Source of the DNA: JBHJHP01 sp042219825
Lineage (GTDB): Bacteria > Bacteroidota > Bacteroidia > Bacteroidales > UBA5342
Reading direction: 5' to 3'
Assembly (NCBI RefSeq): GCF_042219825.1
Contig: NZ_JBHJHQ010000004.1
Span: 310,001 to 374,000, forward strand
DNA: 64,000 nt
This document shows positions 54,101 through 61,572 of the stretch, piece by piece (position 1 is the first letter of the stretch; every line of letters begins with the position of its first letter). Made by a program: the position numbers and the translations under genes. The notes under the pieces were generated by a model, which was not told where the DNA came from, made no database searches, and saw only the letters and a list, made by a program, of their open reading frames with translations.

Positions 54101-55008
54101 ATAGCGGACCAATTACGTTATCCGGTTCAGCACATGTAAAAGCAAGAACCTACTATAACAATGAATGGAGTGCATTATCTGAAGCATTTTTCAGTGTACA
54201 GGAGGATTTGAATAACTTAAGAATTACAGAAATAAATTATCATCCTGAAGCATCGGATACTGTGGATGGAGATAAATTTGAATTCCTTGAACTGAAAAAT
54301 ATCGGTGATTTTGCCATAGATATGAGTGGTGTGCAGATTATTAAAGGCATTAGTTATGTTTTCCCTGAAGGAACCTATCTGGAACCGGGTGGATTTATTG
54401 TACTGGCATCAGATGAAGATGACTTTTTTAACCGGTATGGTTTTATGCCTTTTGGAGAATATGACGGACAGCTTGATAATAATGGCGAGCGTATTTTAGT
54501 TGCTACTGCGACAAACGATACCATCTGTGATGTCAGATATTTTGACGACTATCCATGGCCGGTAGAACCGGATGGATATGGTTATTCACTTGTTCCTGTA
54601 AAAAAGAATCCGTTAATAAATCAGGACAGCTCAGTATACTGGACTGTGTCTTCACTGGTGAATGGTTCTCCGGGCAGGGATGATCCGATGTCTGTTGCAA
54701 ATCAGGCTCCTGAAATGCCAGAGGAACTGCTGACGTCATGTTATCCGAATCCGTTTAATAACCGGATGACAATCAGCTTTGAATTGCAGTCACATGCATC
54801 GGTCCAGTTAAGTATACGAAGTGTAACAGGCCAGGTAGTCCGGATCTTGACGGCAGGAAATTATTCTGCAGGCACGCATCTTGCTGACTGGGATGGAACA
54901 ACGCAAACCGGAGCCGATTTGCCGGATGGTGTCTATTTCTACGAACTGAAGGTGACAGGTGCTGTCGGAACTCAGATTAAGACAGGTAAGATCATCCGGA
55001 TCAGATAG
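51163..55008 (+). CDS. Large secreted CotH-kinase protein with lamin-tail and chitobiase domains
   Basis: A 1281-residue exported protein. After a signal peptide (about 1-29) come a lamin-tail domain (about 30-130, INEFLALNQTSITDEDGDYSDWIEIYN), a chitobiase/beta-hexosaminidase C-terminal-like domain (about 180-265, IYYTTDGSEPTE), a CotH kinase domain (about 305-640, with WDAEHIL late in it), a second IYYTTDGSDP domain split by a further beta-sandwich domain (about 765-1000), a second lamin-tail domain (about 1020-1125) and a FlgD/T9SS-like C-terminal domain (CYPNPFNNRMTISF). CotH kinases phosphorylate secreted proteins. It may be surface-exposed. Confidence 0.85.
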   Translation: MNLIFTANRLLKGIVMGFMLMAISFGIHAQTLRINEFLALNQTSITDEDGDYSDWIEIYNPTSGAINLQEWALTDDAADLKKWVFPDITLEPDQYLVVFASGKDRTDPAGELHTNFKLSGNGEYLALVNPSGVPVTAFDPSFPVQETDVSYGYFDGAYVSFTVLSPGTVNPGSGSSIIPAPEFSRNHGFYDSAFDLTISSNVGSAKIYYTTDGSEPTESNGTLYVNPIHISTTTVLRASAFVTGQTASKINTQTYLFVDDIIHQPNNPAGYPDEWGPFQTLSGNAPADYEVDPELVADPEFAASLKVALKELPAISIVTKKENFFSHDYDEVTGGIYIYTGFIFTDNPLGRDWERPISFELFDNKDSLSLQVDCGITINGGHSRLATKNPKHSFRLKFKSEYGPSRLNFPIFGEDADDSFNTLILRGGFNNTWVHGDSDQRERSTYHRDAWGKDMQRAMGHPSGHALYTHLFINGLYWGIYTVSERMDKDFAASYMKGSDDEFDVIKDYSEVMDGSGDAWNELISTVNAGTVSDATYQKLQGNNPDGSVNYNYKPLLDMDNLIDYMLINMYGANSDWDHHNWAAMYNRVYRCAGYKFLVWDAEHILEGVNDNVTSEFNSGCPSNIFQNMMKNELFKRRFADRAYKYLFNDGLLTPDKTVELWMKRYVQIEDAIDGESARWGDYRRDVHSWSSSPYLLYTKASWLSAESYMQNTYFPQRTAKLLQQFKSAGFYPNIDVPQLYLNNTVTTGTTITRGDVLTMQVANGEIYYTTDGSDPIKGEVGNVTEEDLVSTTNTMQVLVPESGFSDNTWNTTGFDASSWENTSGSAKGVGYEANSGYESMIAIDVADKMYDGNTTTPNSSCLVRYPFTISDLNLNDLSTLTLAVQYDDGFAAYLNGQLVAGANAPSSLTFTSAATGSHEAASFEIFSISANINLLKQGENVLAVQGLNRNTSSSDFYIKATLKAGIRESDSGSEMADVYSGPITLSGSAHVKARTYYNNEWSALSEAFFSVQEDLNNLRITEINYHPEASDTVDGDKFEFLELKNIGDFAIDMSGVQIIKGISYVFPEGTYLEPGGFIVLASDEDDFFNRYGFMPFGEYDGQLDNNGERILVATATNDTICDVRYFDDYPWPVEPDGYGYSLVPVKKNPLINQDSSVYWTVSSLVNGSPGRDDPMSVANQAPEMPEELLTSCYPNPFNNRMTISFELQSHASVQLSIRSVTGQVVRILTAGNYSAGTHLADWDGTTQTGADLPDGVYFYELKVTGAVGTQIKTGKIIRIR

Positions 55009-55010
55009 GT

Positions 55011-55559
55011 TTATCTGAAAATAATTTGCCAGCATTTAAGGATCCCTTTTTCGTGATCCAGACGTTTAACAGGGGAGAGGTTCATTTCCTTTCGAGCCTC
55101 ATTTACCTGTTGAAGCGTTGGAATAAACTGATTGCCATTGTACTTCTGATGAAGTTTATAGGCAGTAATCAGCGTGGTTCCTTTAAACCTTAACGTAGAA
55201 GCACCGGTACGCGATGGATGAATGTGTATGTACCGTTCTTCATGCTCTCCCTTTCTTAAAATCCATTCGGAATCATCGCTTAATCTCAGTGTTTTGTACG
55301 GTTTTTCTTTATGAACCCAACTTAAAAATTGTTCATTCGATTTAATTCCCTTGTGGTTTAGCAGGACATTAATCTCGGTGCAAACGTTTATTGGGGTAAG
55401 CCGGCCTGTGTAAATATCAATGTAATTCGACTGAACCAGTTCAGCCCATTCTTTCATGGTTATGTTTGATGCCGATTTAATAAATCCAATAATGGATGAC
55501 CTGTGATGTTTTAAAGGATTGTATCTAAAGGGGGGTGGTATGTTAAATTCAGGAAGCAT
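55011..55559 (-). CDS. Hypothetical protein divergent from lexA
   Basis: A 182-residue soluble protein, no signal or membrane segment, rich in basic and aromatic residues. A conserved-looking core is RYIHIHPSRTGASTLRFKGTTLITAYKLHQKYN (about 113-146). I do not recognise the family. It is divergent from the LexA-like gene, separated by 124 bp that include the operator-like palindrome at 55662-55676, so it may share SOS control. It converges on the CotH gene with 2 bp between stops. Confidence 0.6.
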   Translation of the reverse strand: MLPEFNIPPPFRYNPLKHHRSSIIGFIKSASNITMKEWAELVQSNYIDIYTGRLTPINVCTEINVLLNHKGIKSNEQFLSWVHKEKPYKTLRLSDDSEWILRKGEHEERYIHIHPSRTGASTLRFKGTTLITAYKLHQKYNGNQFIPTLQQVNEARKEMNLSPVKRLDHEKGILKCWQIIFR

Positions 55560-55661
55560 TCTGATGGGTTATTCAACTCTGTATTAATTCGATCTGTAAA
55601 GGTTGCAAAATATTTTTTGATCCCTGTCCAAAAATTAGTGTTAAAATTATTGATCCTGATA

Positions 55662-55676
55662 TATACAAAGTGTATA
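55662..55676. promoter_or_regulatory. LexA-like operator palindrome over the lexA start
   Basis: A perfect 15-bp inverted repeat (tatacaaagtgtata, 6-3-6) that ends 7 bp before the ATG at 55684 and overlaps a TATATTTG -7 element (55673-55680). That position suits an autoregulatory LexA box. The short distance from the -7 element to the ATG implies a very short or absent leader. Confidence 0.7.
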
Positions 55677-55683
55677 TTTGTGT

Positions 55684-56307
55684 ATGTTTTTGGAGTTGTC
55701 AAATAAAGAAACAGCATTACTGGAAGCCATAAGGAGTTATTTAATGCTGTATGGTAAGATGCCGAGTACAAGGAGTTTAATGCGTGATTTGGGTTATAAA
55801 TCGCCGCGTTCAGTAACTGTTCTTTTACAACAGCTTACCGAAAAAGGAGCATTGACCCGAAAAGGAGATGGCAGTCTTGCACTGGAAGATTTTACGTTTG
55901 AAGATCAGGGTGACAGAGCGCTTACTGCTAAAGTTCCATTGTTGGGTTCAGTGGCGTGCGGTTTGCCTATGCTTGCAGAAGAAAATGTGGAGGCTCAGAT
56001 TTCTGTATCCGTTGATTTGATTGAAAAAGATAAGCGGTATTTTTTTCTCAGGGCTTCAGGAGATTCCATGAATCAAAAAGGAATTGATGATGGTGATCTG
56101 GTCCTGATCCGGCAGGATCATTCAGCTAACTCAGGTGATCTCGTTGTGGCGCTCATTGATGATGATGCAACCATAAAACAACTACAGTTGGATCAGGATC
56201 ACATTGTATTGCGTCCCTGCTCAGATAATCCGGTTCATCAGCCCATTATTCTGACCCGAAATTTCAGGGTTCAGGGAGTCGTGGTTTCGGTGATTAAAGT
56301 GAGCTAG
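55684..56307 (+). CDS. lexA: LexA-like S24 repressor/peptidase
   Basis: A 207-residue LexA/UmuD-type protein. N-terminal winged HTH (about 10-65, PSTRSLMRDLGYKSPRSVTVLLQQL) and a C-terminal S24 peptidase domain: cleavage site Cys92-Gly93 (a Cys-Gly bond, as in UmuD, rather than Ala-Gly), nucleophile Ser128 in SGDSM and catalytic Lys165. On DNA damage, RecA should trigger self-cleavage and derepress the cassette. The frame extends back to a TTG at 55678; ATG 55684 is preferred. The last codons and stop (aaa gtg agc tag) lie within a repeat word shared with the downstream gap. Confidence 0.9.
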   Translation: MFLELSNKETALLEAIRSYLMLYGKMPSTRSLMRDLGYKSPRSVTVLLQQLTEKGALTRKGDGSLALEDFTFEDQGDRALTAKVPLLGSVACGLPMLAEENVEAQISVSVDLIEKDKRYFFLRASGDSMNQKGIDDGDLVLIRQDHSANSGDLVVALIDDDATIKQLQLDQDHIVLRPCSDNPVHQPIILTRNFRVQGVVVSVIKVS

Positions 56308-56362
56308 AATTGTAAGTAACTAAAGTGAGCTAGAGTTGTAAGTGAACTAAAGTGACTAAAGT
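56296..56362 (+). repeat. Forward word array, left arm (AGTGAGCTAG family)
   Basis: Tandem degenerate words, e.g. aagtgagctag, aattgtaag, aactaaagtg, agctagagttg, begin within the last codons of lexA and run to 3 bp before the four-helix-bundle gene. The array is the complement of the reverse array at 56763-56848, so the intervening gene lies in a possible loop. Confidence 0.85.
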
Positions 56363-56365
56363 TAG

Positions 56366-56722
56366 ATGAAAATGGATAATAAAGAGTTTAGTAAAATTCT
56401 GGAAGAAAGAACTAAATCTTTTGCAGTTCGTATACTGAAATTTTCATCAGCCTTACCGGGTTCAGTTGAAGGACGTGTTTTAAAAAATCAACTTTCAAAA
56501 TCAGGAACAAGTATAGGAGCAAATTACCGTGAAGCAAACAGGGCAAGAAGTAGAGCTGATTTTTCAAGCAGAATTAAAATATCCGAAAGTGAAGCAAGTG
56601 AAACAGTATATTGGTTAGAGGTAATTAAAGATTTTGGAAATGGAACAGAAGGTTTGGATGAACTGGCTGTTGAAGCTAAGGAATTGCTTGCTATTTTTTC
56701 TTCGATAAGCAAAAAGCTATAA
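56366..56722 (+). CDS. Four-helix-bundle protein, 23S rRNA IVP/S23 family
   Basis: A 118-residue helical protein of the TIGR02436 (intervening-sequence, S23) family, recognised from LKNQLSKSGTSIGANYREANRARSRADF (about 37-64) and SEASETVYWLEVIKDFG (about 74-90). Homologues are encoded within rRNA intervening sequences and Avd proteins of diversity-generating retroelements share the fold, which suggests nucleic-acid or protein binding. The gene sits between inverted word arrays (56296-56362 and 56724-56848), inside the lexA-dinB operon, an unusual place for it. It has no catalytic residues. Confidence 0.85.
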   Translation: MKMDNKEFSKILEERTKSFAVRILKFSSALPGSVEGRVLKNQLSKSGTSIGANYREANRARSRADFSSRIKISESEASETVYWLEVIKDFGNGTEGLDELAVEAKELLAIFSSISKKL

Positions 56723-56723
56723 G

Positions 56724-56848
56724 AAAGTGAGCTATAGTGACTAAAGTGAGCTAAAGTTTACACTCTTCTAAACTTCTAACTCTAGCTCACTTCTAACTCT
56801 AGCTCACTTCCAACTTTAGTCACTTCCAACTCTAGTCACTTGTAACTT
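56724..56848. repeat. Hairpin word array between 4HB gene and dinB
   Basis: A forward arm (56724-56760: aagtgagctatagtgactaaagtgag...) is followed directly by a longer reverse arm (56763-56848: ctctagctcacttctaactctag...cacttgtaac). The reverse arm is long enough to pair with this forward arm or with the one upstream at 56296-56362. It ends 4 bp before the dinB ATG (56853). Confidence 0.85.
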
Positions 56849-56852
56849 AAAA

Positions 56853-58067
56853 ATGGACAAATCAATCGTACATATCGATCTGGACACATTCTTTGTGTCG
56901 TGTGAGCGGCTTCTGAATCCGGAGTTGAACAACAGACCCGTATTGGTTGGTGGAACAAGTGGCCGAGGAGTTGTGGCTGCCTGCAGTTACGAAGCGCGTA
57001 CCTATGGCATTCATTCCGCTATGCCCATGCGGATGGCTCAAATGTTATGTCCTGAAGCTATTGTGGTACGGGGAAACAGTTCTATATACAGCAAATTTTC
57101 TGACACTATTACCGAGATAATAAAAGAACGTTCGCCTTTGTATGAAAAATCTTCCATAGATGAGTTCTATATTGATATGACAGGCATGGATCGTTTTTTT
57201 GGCACTTATAAGTGGGCCATCGATTTACGCGAACGCATTATCAAGGAAACAAAACTTCCCATATCTTTTGCATTATCATCAAATAAAACGGTTTCAAAAG
57301 TAGGAACAGGAGAAGCTAAACCGAACAATCATATGCAGATTGTTAATGGGAATGAAAAGGCTTTTCTGGCACCGTTACCGGTTAAAAAAATCCCTATGGT
57401 TGGTGATAAAACCAATAAGATGTTGACTGGTCTGGGAATAAAATACATTAAAACACTCCAGGAAATGCCTTCTGAATTGCTTGAGCGGGTGATGGGAAAG
57501 AACGGTATTGCACTTTGGAAAAAAGCTCAGGGAATTGACAACACACCAGTTGTTCCTTACCACGAACGAAAGTCAATATCATCGTCGCTCACACTTGGAA
57601 AGGATACCATTGATGTACGTCAGTTAAAAAGTATTCTAACGGCCATGGCGGAAAAACTGGCTTTTTATCTCAGGAACGGCAATAAAGTTACATCGTGCGT
57701 AACGGTTACGGTACGCTATTCCGATTTTGACACCAGAACACGTCAGAAACGCATCACTTATACATCGCTTGATCATACACTTATTCAAACCGTTATGGAG
57801 TTGTTCGATCAGTTGTACGACAGACGAGTATTGGTCAGATTAGTGGGTGTGCGCTACAGTCATTTACTGGGTGGCGGATATCAGATGAACCTGTTTGAGG
57901 ATAATGAACGGTATGTGAAGCTTTATCAGGCAATGGACAGGATACGTAACAGATTTGGACAGGACAGTGTACTGAGAAGTGTGACAATGGATACGAGTGG
58001 TGTGGGAATGATGAGTAATCCGTTTAATGGTGAACCACCTGTTATTCCGGCTCACAGAAGATTGTAA
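56853..58067 (+). CDS. dinB: Y-family DNA polymerase (Pol IV/DinB-like)
   Basis: A 404-residue translesion polymerase. Catalytic acids D9 and D103/E104 appear in the motifs VHIDLDTFF and SSIDEFYIDMTG; the YGIHSAMPM block, HhH region (PMVGDKTNKML, about 185-197) and little-finger domain follow. A QMNLFEDN clamp-binding peptide lies near 346-353. Within the lexA-dinB-dnaE cassette it likely inserts opposite lesions, with the DnaE below extending. Expression should be LexA-controlled from the palindrome at 55662. Confidence 0.93.
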   Translation: MDKSIVHIDLDTFFVSCERLLNPELNNRPVLVGGTSGRGVVAACSYEARTYGIHSAMPMRMAQMLCPEAIVVRGNSSIYSKFSDTITEIIKERSPLYEKSSIDEFYIDMTGMDRFFGTYKWAIDLRERIIKETKLPISFALSSNKTVSKVGTGEAKPNNHMQIVNGNEKAFLAPLPVKKIPMVGDKTNKMLTGLGIKYIKTLQEMPSELLERVMGKNGIALWKKAQGIDNTPVVPYHERKSISSSLTLGKDTIDVRQLKSILTAMAEKLAFYLRNGNKVTSCVTVTVRYSDFDTRTRQKRITYTSLDHTLIQTVMELFDQLYDRRVLVRLVGVRYSHLLGGGYQMNLFEDNERYVKLYQAMDRIRNRFGQDSVLRSVTMDTSGVGMMSNPFNGEPPVIPAHRRL

Positions 58068-58205
58068 ATAAGTGAGCTAAAGTTGAAAGTGACTAAAGTG
58101 AGCTAGAGTTGAAAGTGACTAAAGTGAGCTAGAGTTACAAGTGATCTAAAGTGAGCTAGAGTGAGCTAGAGTTACAAGTGATCTAAAGTCTAAAACTTGA
58201 GTACA
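58068..58205 (+). repeat. Forward word array downstream of dinB
   Basis: Starts with the dinB stop and runs through five or more words (agtgagcta aagttgaa agtgactaa, agtgagctag agttacaa gtgatctaa) in about 26-base periods. It is complementary to the array before dnaE at 58412-58454. Confidence 0.88.
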
Positions 58206-58245
58206 ACTAACATTAGTGTTGTGTCAAATATCATTTGCCTTTACA

Positions 58246-58380
58246 CACCCCGGTACCCTTGTTCCTCCGCTATAGCCTCGGCGACTCGCGGAAAGGGGAA
58301 ATCTACTCCGCGGAGAGGGTCCCTTCTTCGCCTTCGCAAAGCTTCAGCAGAGCGAGGTAGGGAATTAAAGGGTAAGCGCA
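58246..58380. repeat. GC-rich palindromic core between dinB and dnaE
   Basis: About 135 bp much richer in GC than the neighbourhood, bounded by taccctt (58254-58260) and its complement aagggta (58368-58374). It contains the perfect palindrome ctccgcggag (58306-58315) and several imperfect ones (cctccgctatagcctcgg, cgccttcgcaaagcttcagc). A short open frame across it is not a credible gene. It resembles scattered GC-rich palindromic repeats. Confidence 0.7.
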
Positions 58381-58411
58381 GGAATAAAATTAGGCGTCAT
58401 TTTATAATTGA

Positions 58412-58454
58412 CATAACTCTAGCTCACTTTCAACTTTAGTCACTTGTAACTTTA
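58412..58454 (-). repeat. Reverse word array directly upstream of dnaE
   Basis: Contains actctagctcac, tttcaactttag, tcacttgtaac, nearly the same sequence as that directly before the dinB ATG, and ends about 5 bp before the dnaE ATG (58460). Confidence 0.88.
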
Positions 58455-58459
58455 AAGGA

Positions 58460-61435
58460 ATGTTATTAAACAACCATACATATTTCAGTTATAAGTTTGG
58501 AACGCTTTCTATTGAACAGTTATTGGAAGAGGCACAATCCAAAGGGCATCAAACGTTGGTACTTACCGATGTTAACAGCACTTCGGCTGTATTTGATTTT
58601 ATTCGTCTGAGCACAAAGGCAAATATAAAACCGCTTATTGGTATTGAATTCCGAAATGGTGCCGAACAGAAGTATATAGGAATAGCAAAGAATAATGCAG
58701 GTTTTCAGGCGCTGAATGAGCATCTCACACAACATTTACATTCCGGGAAGAAGTTCTCGTTACGGGCTCCGGAATTTTCAGATGTTTATATTGTCTATCC
58801 TTTTAATAAAACACCGTTTCGCGAACTGGCCCGGAATGAGTTTATTGGCGTTCGGCCTTCGGACGTATCTAAACTTGTCTTTTCACAATGGCAACATCAT
58901 TCAGATAAACTGGTCATTCTCGCTCCGGTAACATTCCGGAATAAACGCGGTTTTAATGTGCACCGTTTGTTACGTACCATTGATAACAATACCTTATTAA
59001 GTAAGTTACCAAAGTCGGAGGAGGCATCTCCTGACGAAATTATGCTGACTCCTCAAAAACTTACAAAGATTTATGCGGATTATCCGTATATGCTGGAAAA
59101 TACAAAGCGTTTGACAGATTCCTGTTCCATACAGTTTGAGTTCAAAACGCCTAAAAATAAAAGTTGCTTTACAAAGTCGCCGGAGGAAGATTACCAACTT
59201 ATGGTGGAGGAGTGCAAAAAGGGCTTGAAATACCGGTTTGGAAACCATCCGTCAAAGGCTGTTCTCGACAGGACGGAACATGAGTTAAAAATAATCAGGG
59301 AACTGAATTTCTGTTCTTATTTTTTGATCAACTGGGATCTGGTAAATTATGCCAGAAGCCGTGGTTTTTACTATGTCGGTCGGGGTAGCGGAGCCAATAG
59401 TATGGTCGCCTACCTGCTTCGAATTACCGATGTGGATCCGGTTGAACTGGATCTGTATTTTGAACGTTTTATTAATCCTTCCCGAACATCACCTCCGGAT
59501 TTTGATATCGATTTTTCATCGTGGGACCGCAATGATGTAACCCGTTATTTGTTCGACCGGCATGGTTGGGACCGGACCGCTTTGGTAGGCGCTTACAGCA
59601 CATTTCAATACAGATCTGTTATCAGGGAGTTGGGGAAGTCGTTTGGACTACCGGCTTCGGATATCGATAAGTTACAGGCAGCCAAAGGAACCGAGTCTTT
59701 TGATGAAATTGGTCAGTTAGTGCTGAAGTACAGTAAGTTGATTGAAGGTTTTCCCAGCCATTTAACGGTGCATTCCAGTGGTATCATTATTTCAGATAAA
59801 CCTTTAAGTTATTACACGTCGACCATGTTGCCGCCCAAAGGTTTTCCTACTGTTTTTTTTAGTATGATAGAAGCTGAGGATGTTGGCTTTTCCAAATTTG
59901 ATATTTTGGGTCAGCGCGGATTGGGGAAAATAAAGGACACTCTGGAGATTGTTTACAATAACAGGGGAGAAGAGCTGGATATTCACGATATAAACCGGTT
60001 TAAGCAGGATGTCAAAATAAAAGATCTCTTGAAGAAGGGTATGACTATTGGCTGTTTTTATGTGGAATCGCCTGCTATGCGTATGCTGCTGCAAAAGCTT
60101 GAAGCAGATGATTACCTGAGGCTTGTGGCAGCCAGTTCAATTATCCGGCCTGGAGTTTCAAAAAGTGGTATGATGGGAGAGTATGTGCTGCGGTACCGCC
60201 ATCCGGAATTGCGTGATAAGGCACGTAATGAAATGCCGGAATTGTATGATTTATTGAAGGAAACTTATGGTGTGATGGTTTACCAGGAAGATGTACTGAA
60301 GGTAGCACATTTATTTGCAGATCTGACCCTGGCAGAGGCAGATATTCTGCGCCGGGGAATGTCCTGGAAATTTAAGCAACGCAATGAGTTTGATAAGGTG
60401 AGAGGAAAATTCTTCTCAAACTGCCGGAAGAAAAACTTTCCGGAACATATCATCGAAAGGGTATGGAAACAGATTGAAAGTTTTGCCAATTATGCGTTTG
60501 CCAAAGGCCATTCGGCATCGTATGCTGTAGAAAGTTTTCAGGCTTTGTTTCTAAAGGCGTATTATCCCCTGGAATATCTGGTGGCAACCATAAATAATGG
60601 TGGTGGTTTTTACAGAATAGAGTTGTATTTGCATGAGGCAAGGATGCATGGTGCAAAGATTGAGCTTCCATGTGTGAACCGAAGTGAAGACGAGACTACG
60701 ATTAAAGGTGATACAATCTGGCTGGGGTTCAATATAATGTATAACCTCGACACTGAAACACAACGTCAGATCCTGCTAAAGCGTTACCAGTACGGATTTT
60801 ATAAAAATCTGCAGGATTTTATAAAAAAGGTTCCTATATCGCTTGAGCAGATAACCATTCTGATCAGGATCGGGGCATTCAGGTTCACCGGGAAATCTGT
60901 GAAGGAACTACTTTGGGATGCACATTTTATTTTGGTGAAAAGCAAAAAGACGACCCCGTCTAATACGCTGTTTGAAGAAAAGGTAAAAGAATTCAAACTG
61001 CCTGATTTGTACTATCATCAGTTGGAGCAGGCTTATAATGAGTTGGAATTGCTGGGATTTCTGGTCACATTTACACCGTTTCAGTTAGTACAAAGTATGC
61101 CGCACAATACTATTAAGGCCAGGGAATTACGTTTTTTAGTCGATCAGACCGTTAGCGTTGTTGGTTATTTGGTTCATGTTAAAAGAACTCAGACTCATGA
61201 TGGTAAGATGATGAGTTTCGGGGTTTTTGTGGATGTAGAAGGAAACTGGATAGATACGGTGCAGTTTCCTCAGGTTGCAAATGATTTTCCATTCAGAGGC
61301 CCCGGATGTTATCTGATTATTGGAAAGGTGATGAATGAATTGGGATTTATAAGTATTGATGTGGCGGAACTGTACAAACTTGCCAATACTAATATCGATG
61401 AAGAATCCACGCGGTTAAAACCTGTATTGAATTAA
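58460..61435 (+). CDS. dnaE: Short DnaE-type DNA polymerase III alpha (mutagenesis cassette)
   Basis: A C-family polymerase of 991 aa, shorter than replicative DnaE (about 1160). The palm has VGRGSGANSMVAYLLRITDVDP (about 306-327) and the catalytic PDFDIDF at 346-352, with the third acid in the GVMVYQEDVL region later. The N-terminal PHP domain has a degenerate metal site (NHTYFS instead of HxHS). HhH and OB-fold regions are retained (VVGYLVHVKRTQTHDGKMMSFGVF). Resembles DnaE2/ImuC enzymes used in lesion bypass. It is the last cassette gene. Confidence 0.92.
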   Translation: MLLNNHTYFSYKFGTLSIEQLLEEAQSKGHQTLVLTDVNSTSAVFDFIRLSTKANIKPLIGIEFRNGAEQKYIGIAKNNAGFQALNEHLTQHLHSGKKFSLRAPEFSDVYIVYPFNKTPFRELARNEFIGVRPSDVSKLVFSQWQHHSDKLVILAPVTFRNKRGFNVHRLLRTIDNNTLLSKLPKSEEASPDEIMLTPQKLTKIYADYPYMLENTKRLTDSCSIQFEFKTPKNKSCFTKSPEEDYQLMVEECKKGLKYRFGNHPSKAVLDRTEHELKIIRELNFCSYFLINWDLVNYARSRGFYYVGRGSGANSMVAYLLRITDVDPVELDLYFERFINPSRTSPPDFDIDFSSWDRNDVTRYLFDRHGWDRTALVGAYSTFQYRSVIRELGKSFGLPASDIDKLQAAKGTESFDEIGQLVLKYSKLIEGFPSHLTVHSSGIIISDKPLSYYTSTMLPPKGFPTVFFSMIEAEDVGFSKFDILGQRGLGKIKDTLEIVYNNRGEELDIHDINRFKQDVKIKDLLKKGMTIGCFYVESPAMRMLLQKLEADDYLRLVAASSIIRPGVSKSGMMGEYVLRYRHPELRDKARNEMPELYDLLKETYGVMVYQEDVLKVAHLFADLTLAEADILRRGMSWKFKQRNEFDKVRGKFFSNCRKKNFPEHIIERVWKQIESFANYAFAKGHSASYAVESFQALFLKAYYPLEYLVATINNGGGFYRIELYLHEARMHGAKIELPCVNRSEDETTIKGDTIWLGFNIMYNLDTETQRQILLKRYQYGFYKNLQDFIKKVPISLEQITILIRIGAFRFTGKSVKELLWDAHFILVKSKKTTPSNTLFEEKVKEFKLPDLYYHQLEQAYNELELLGFLVTFTPFQLVQSMPHNTIKARELRFLVDQTVSVVGYLVHVKRTQTHDGKMMSFGVFVDVEGNWIDTVQFPQVANDFPFRGPGCYLIIGKVMNELGFISIDVAELYKLANTNIDEESTRLKPVLN

Positions 61436-61446
61436 AAAATTTGATA

Positions 61447-61487
61447 CACCGTAACGGGAGACTGATTTTTGATTACTTTTTACGGTG
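61447..61487. other. Weak hairpin downstream of dnaE
   Basis: caccgtaa at 61447-61454 pairs with ttacggtg at 61480-61487 across a 25-base loop with T-rich stretches. It may terminate or slow transcription; the evidence is limited. Confidence 0.35.
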
Positions 61488-61572
61488 GAAAACAAACAAA
61501 GTTTTAATTTTAGCAGTTAATAGAGCAAGTTAAACTATGCTACTGTTTAATTATAAACACAGAAGAAAGAAC

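Noticed and set aside
56366..56722. Avd protein of a diversity-generating retroelement
   Set aside because: The fold family is related, but no reverse transcriptase, template repeat or variable repeat is seen nearby.
58197..58439. Possible 80-residue gene in the dinB-dnaE gap
   Set aside because: It runs across the repeat arrays and GC-rich palindromes; the product is low-complexity and basic with no family resemblance.
56296..58454. CRISPR array
   Set aside because: The repeated words are degenerate, contiguous and in both orientations, with no regular unique spacers and no cas genes.
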